A stretch of DNA of 64,000 nt from Saprospiraceae bacterium. Lineage in GTDB: Bacteria > Bacteroidota > Bacteroidia > Chitinophagales > Saprospiraceae. The DNA lies in NCBI GenBank assembly GCA_028282725.1, contig JANQHF010000036.1, positions 1-64,000 of the forward strand, written 5' to 3'. How positions within the stretch are numbered: position 1 is the stretch's first letter; every line of letters begins with the position of its first letter. The translations under genes and the position numbers were made by a program. Below the pieces are notes generated by a model. The model worked only from the letters and a program-made list of their open reading frames with translations, was not told the DNA's origin and made no database searches. Positions 63,830 to 64,000 of this stretch are shown piece by piece.

Positions 63830-63870
63830 CGTAATCTCCAATACTTAATCCCTTAAGTATTTTCAAAAGT
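63795..63870 (-). ncRNA. Candidate small RNA with two hairpins
   Basis: Read on the minus strand, about 75 nt hold a first hairpin (ATACTTAA, GGGA loop, TTAAGTAT; 63841-63860), an 11-nt linker and a second, GC-rich hairpin ending in eight T. A TAACTTTTG stretch just upstream (63864-63872) resembles the -7 box with one extra base. No gene on this strand ends here inside the window, so it may be a free small RNA or the 3' end of a transcript that begins beyond 64000. Confidence 0.35.
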
Positions 63871-64000
63871 TAAAGAACTAACCACTCTATTCCACATATC
63901 TTGCCAAGTCAGATGTTCGATTGTGGTATTATTTACATTAGAAAAAATGATAATGTATAATGGTCTATAAATGGGCTGATAAGACGGAAACGGACTATAT
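63871..64000. other. Window end, no gene seen
   Basis: AT-rich DNA with stops in all frames. No start, RNA gene or repeat was recognised. It may hold the promoter of the small RNA or the 5' part of a transcript cut by the window edge. Confidence 0.4.

Noticed and set aside
63591..63866. 91-codon minus-strand ORF at the right end
   Set aside because: It runs through the terminator hairpin and the REP-like units; its start is a TTG and the composition follows the repeats.
1..64000. CRISPR arrays, tRNA and rRNA genes, prophage
   Set aside because: No regularly spaced repeats, cloverleaf sequences, rRNA segments or phage structural genes were seen; the S74 protein carries a T9SS domain and is not a phage fibre.

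Overview
The window looks like chromosomal DNA of a Bacteroidota bacterium, possibly Saprospiria or Chitinophagia (that level is inference). Support: a full-length T9SS translocon SprA next to ruvA, a type-A T9SS sorting domain, a TonB-dependent receptor with an N-terminal CarboxypepD_reg-like domain, a NagZ-type GH3/serine-hydrolase fusion, a three-gene SurA-like operon, weak Shine-Dalgarno signals and a few TAnnTTTG-type -7 boxes. No rRNA, tRNA, CRISPR array or intact mobile element was seen.

Left end (1-11.2 kb): an accessory, visibly AT-richer region. It starts with the tail of a decayed IS4-like transposase and a lone outer-membrane-barrel protein. Then comes a minus-strand cassette, transcribed from about 10.7 kb down to 1.7 kb: a tail-fibre/S74-chaperone protein with a T9SS sorting domain, a pappalysin-like (M43) protein whose zinc site is destroyed, a 2090-residue secreted RHS/YD-repeat protein with a variable C-terminal tip, and a small acidic protein that overlaps it by 4 bp and is its likely immunity protein. 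This cassette is the best candidate for an undescribed system.

Middle (11.2-34 kb): a CotH-like secreted protein, an SRPBCC protein and a TonB-C-like secreted protein; a minus-strand operon of truncated haemoglobin (no normal start codon), ThDP enzyme and old-yellow-enzyme-type reductase; a lipoprotein made of two copies of one Cys-bounded domain; a TMEM220 protein overlapping a large zinc metalloprotease; ileS with a structured leader and a permuted GIHH signature; a glycosyltransferase/Na+ symporter pair; a TonB receptor; and the three-subunit proton-translocating transhydrogenase.

Right (34-64 kb): envelope biogenesis and housekeeping genes. These are three periplasmic PPIase/chaperone proteins, purD, ruvA, sprA, an M1 peptidase, an AlkA-like glycosylase, a TMTC-like GT-C/TPR membrane protein joined to a NagZ-beta-lactamase fusion, a LolC/E-type permease, two tandem cyclophilin lipoproteins, a polyphosphate-glucokinase-like kinase, an RprX/RprY-type two-component system facing a PDZ protein across a direct-repeat site, and an SPFH protein with a ribbon-helix-helix gene. 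The window ends with REP-like repeats and a possible small RNA.

Much of the content concerns the cell surface: SprA exports T9SS cargo such as the S74 protein, the PPIases and cyclophilins should help fold outer-membrane proteins such as SprA and the TonB receptor, and the RHS cassette adds a probable antagonism function. Starts were moved from GTG/TTG to nearby ATG where a signal peptide or family alignment supports it.
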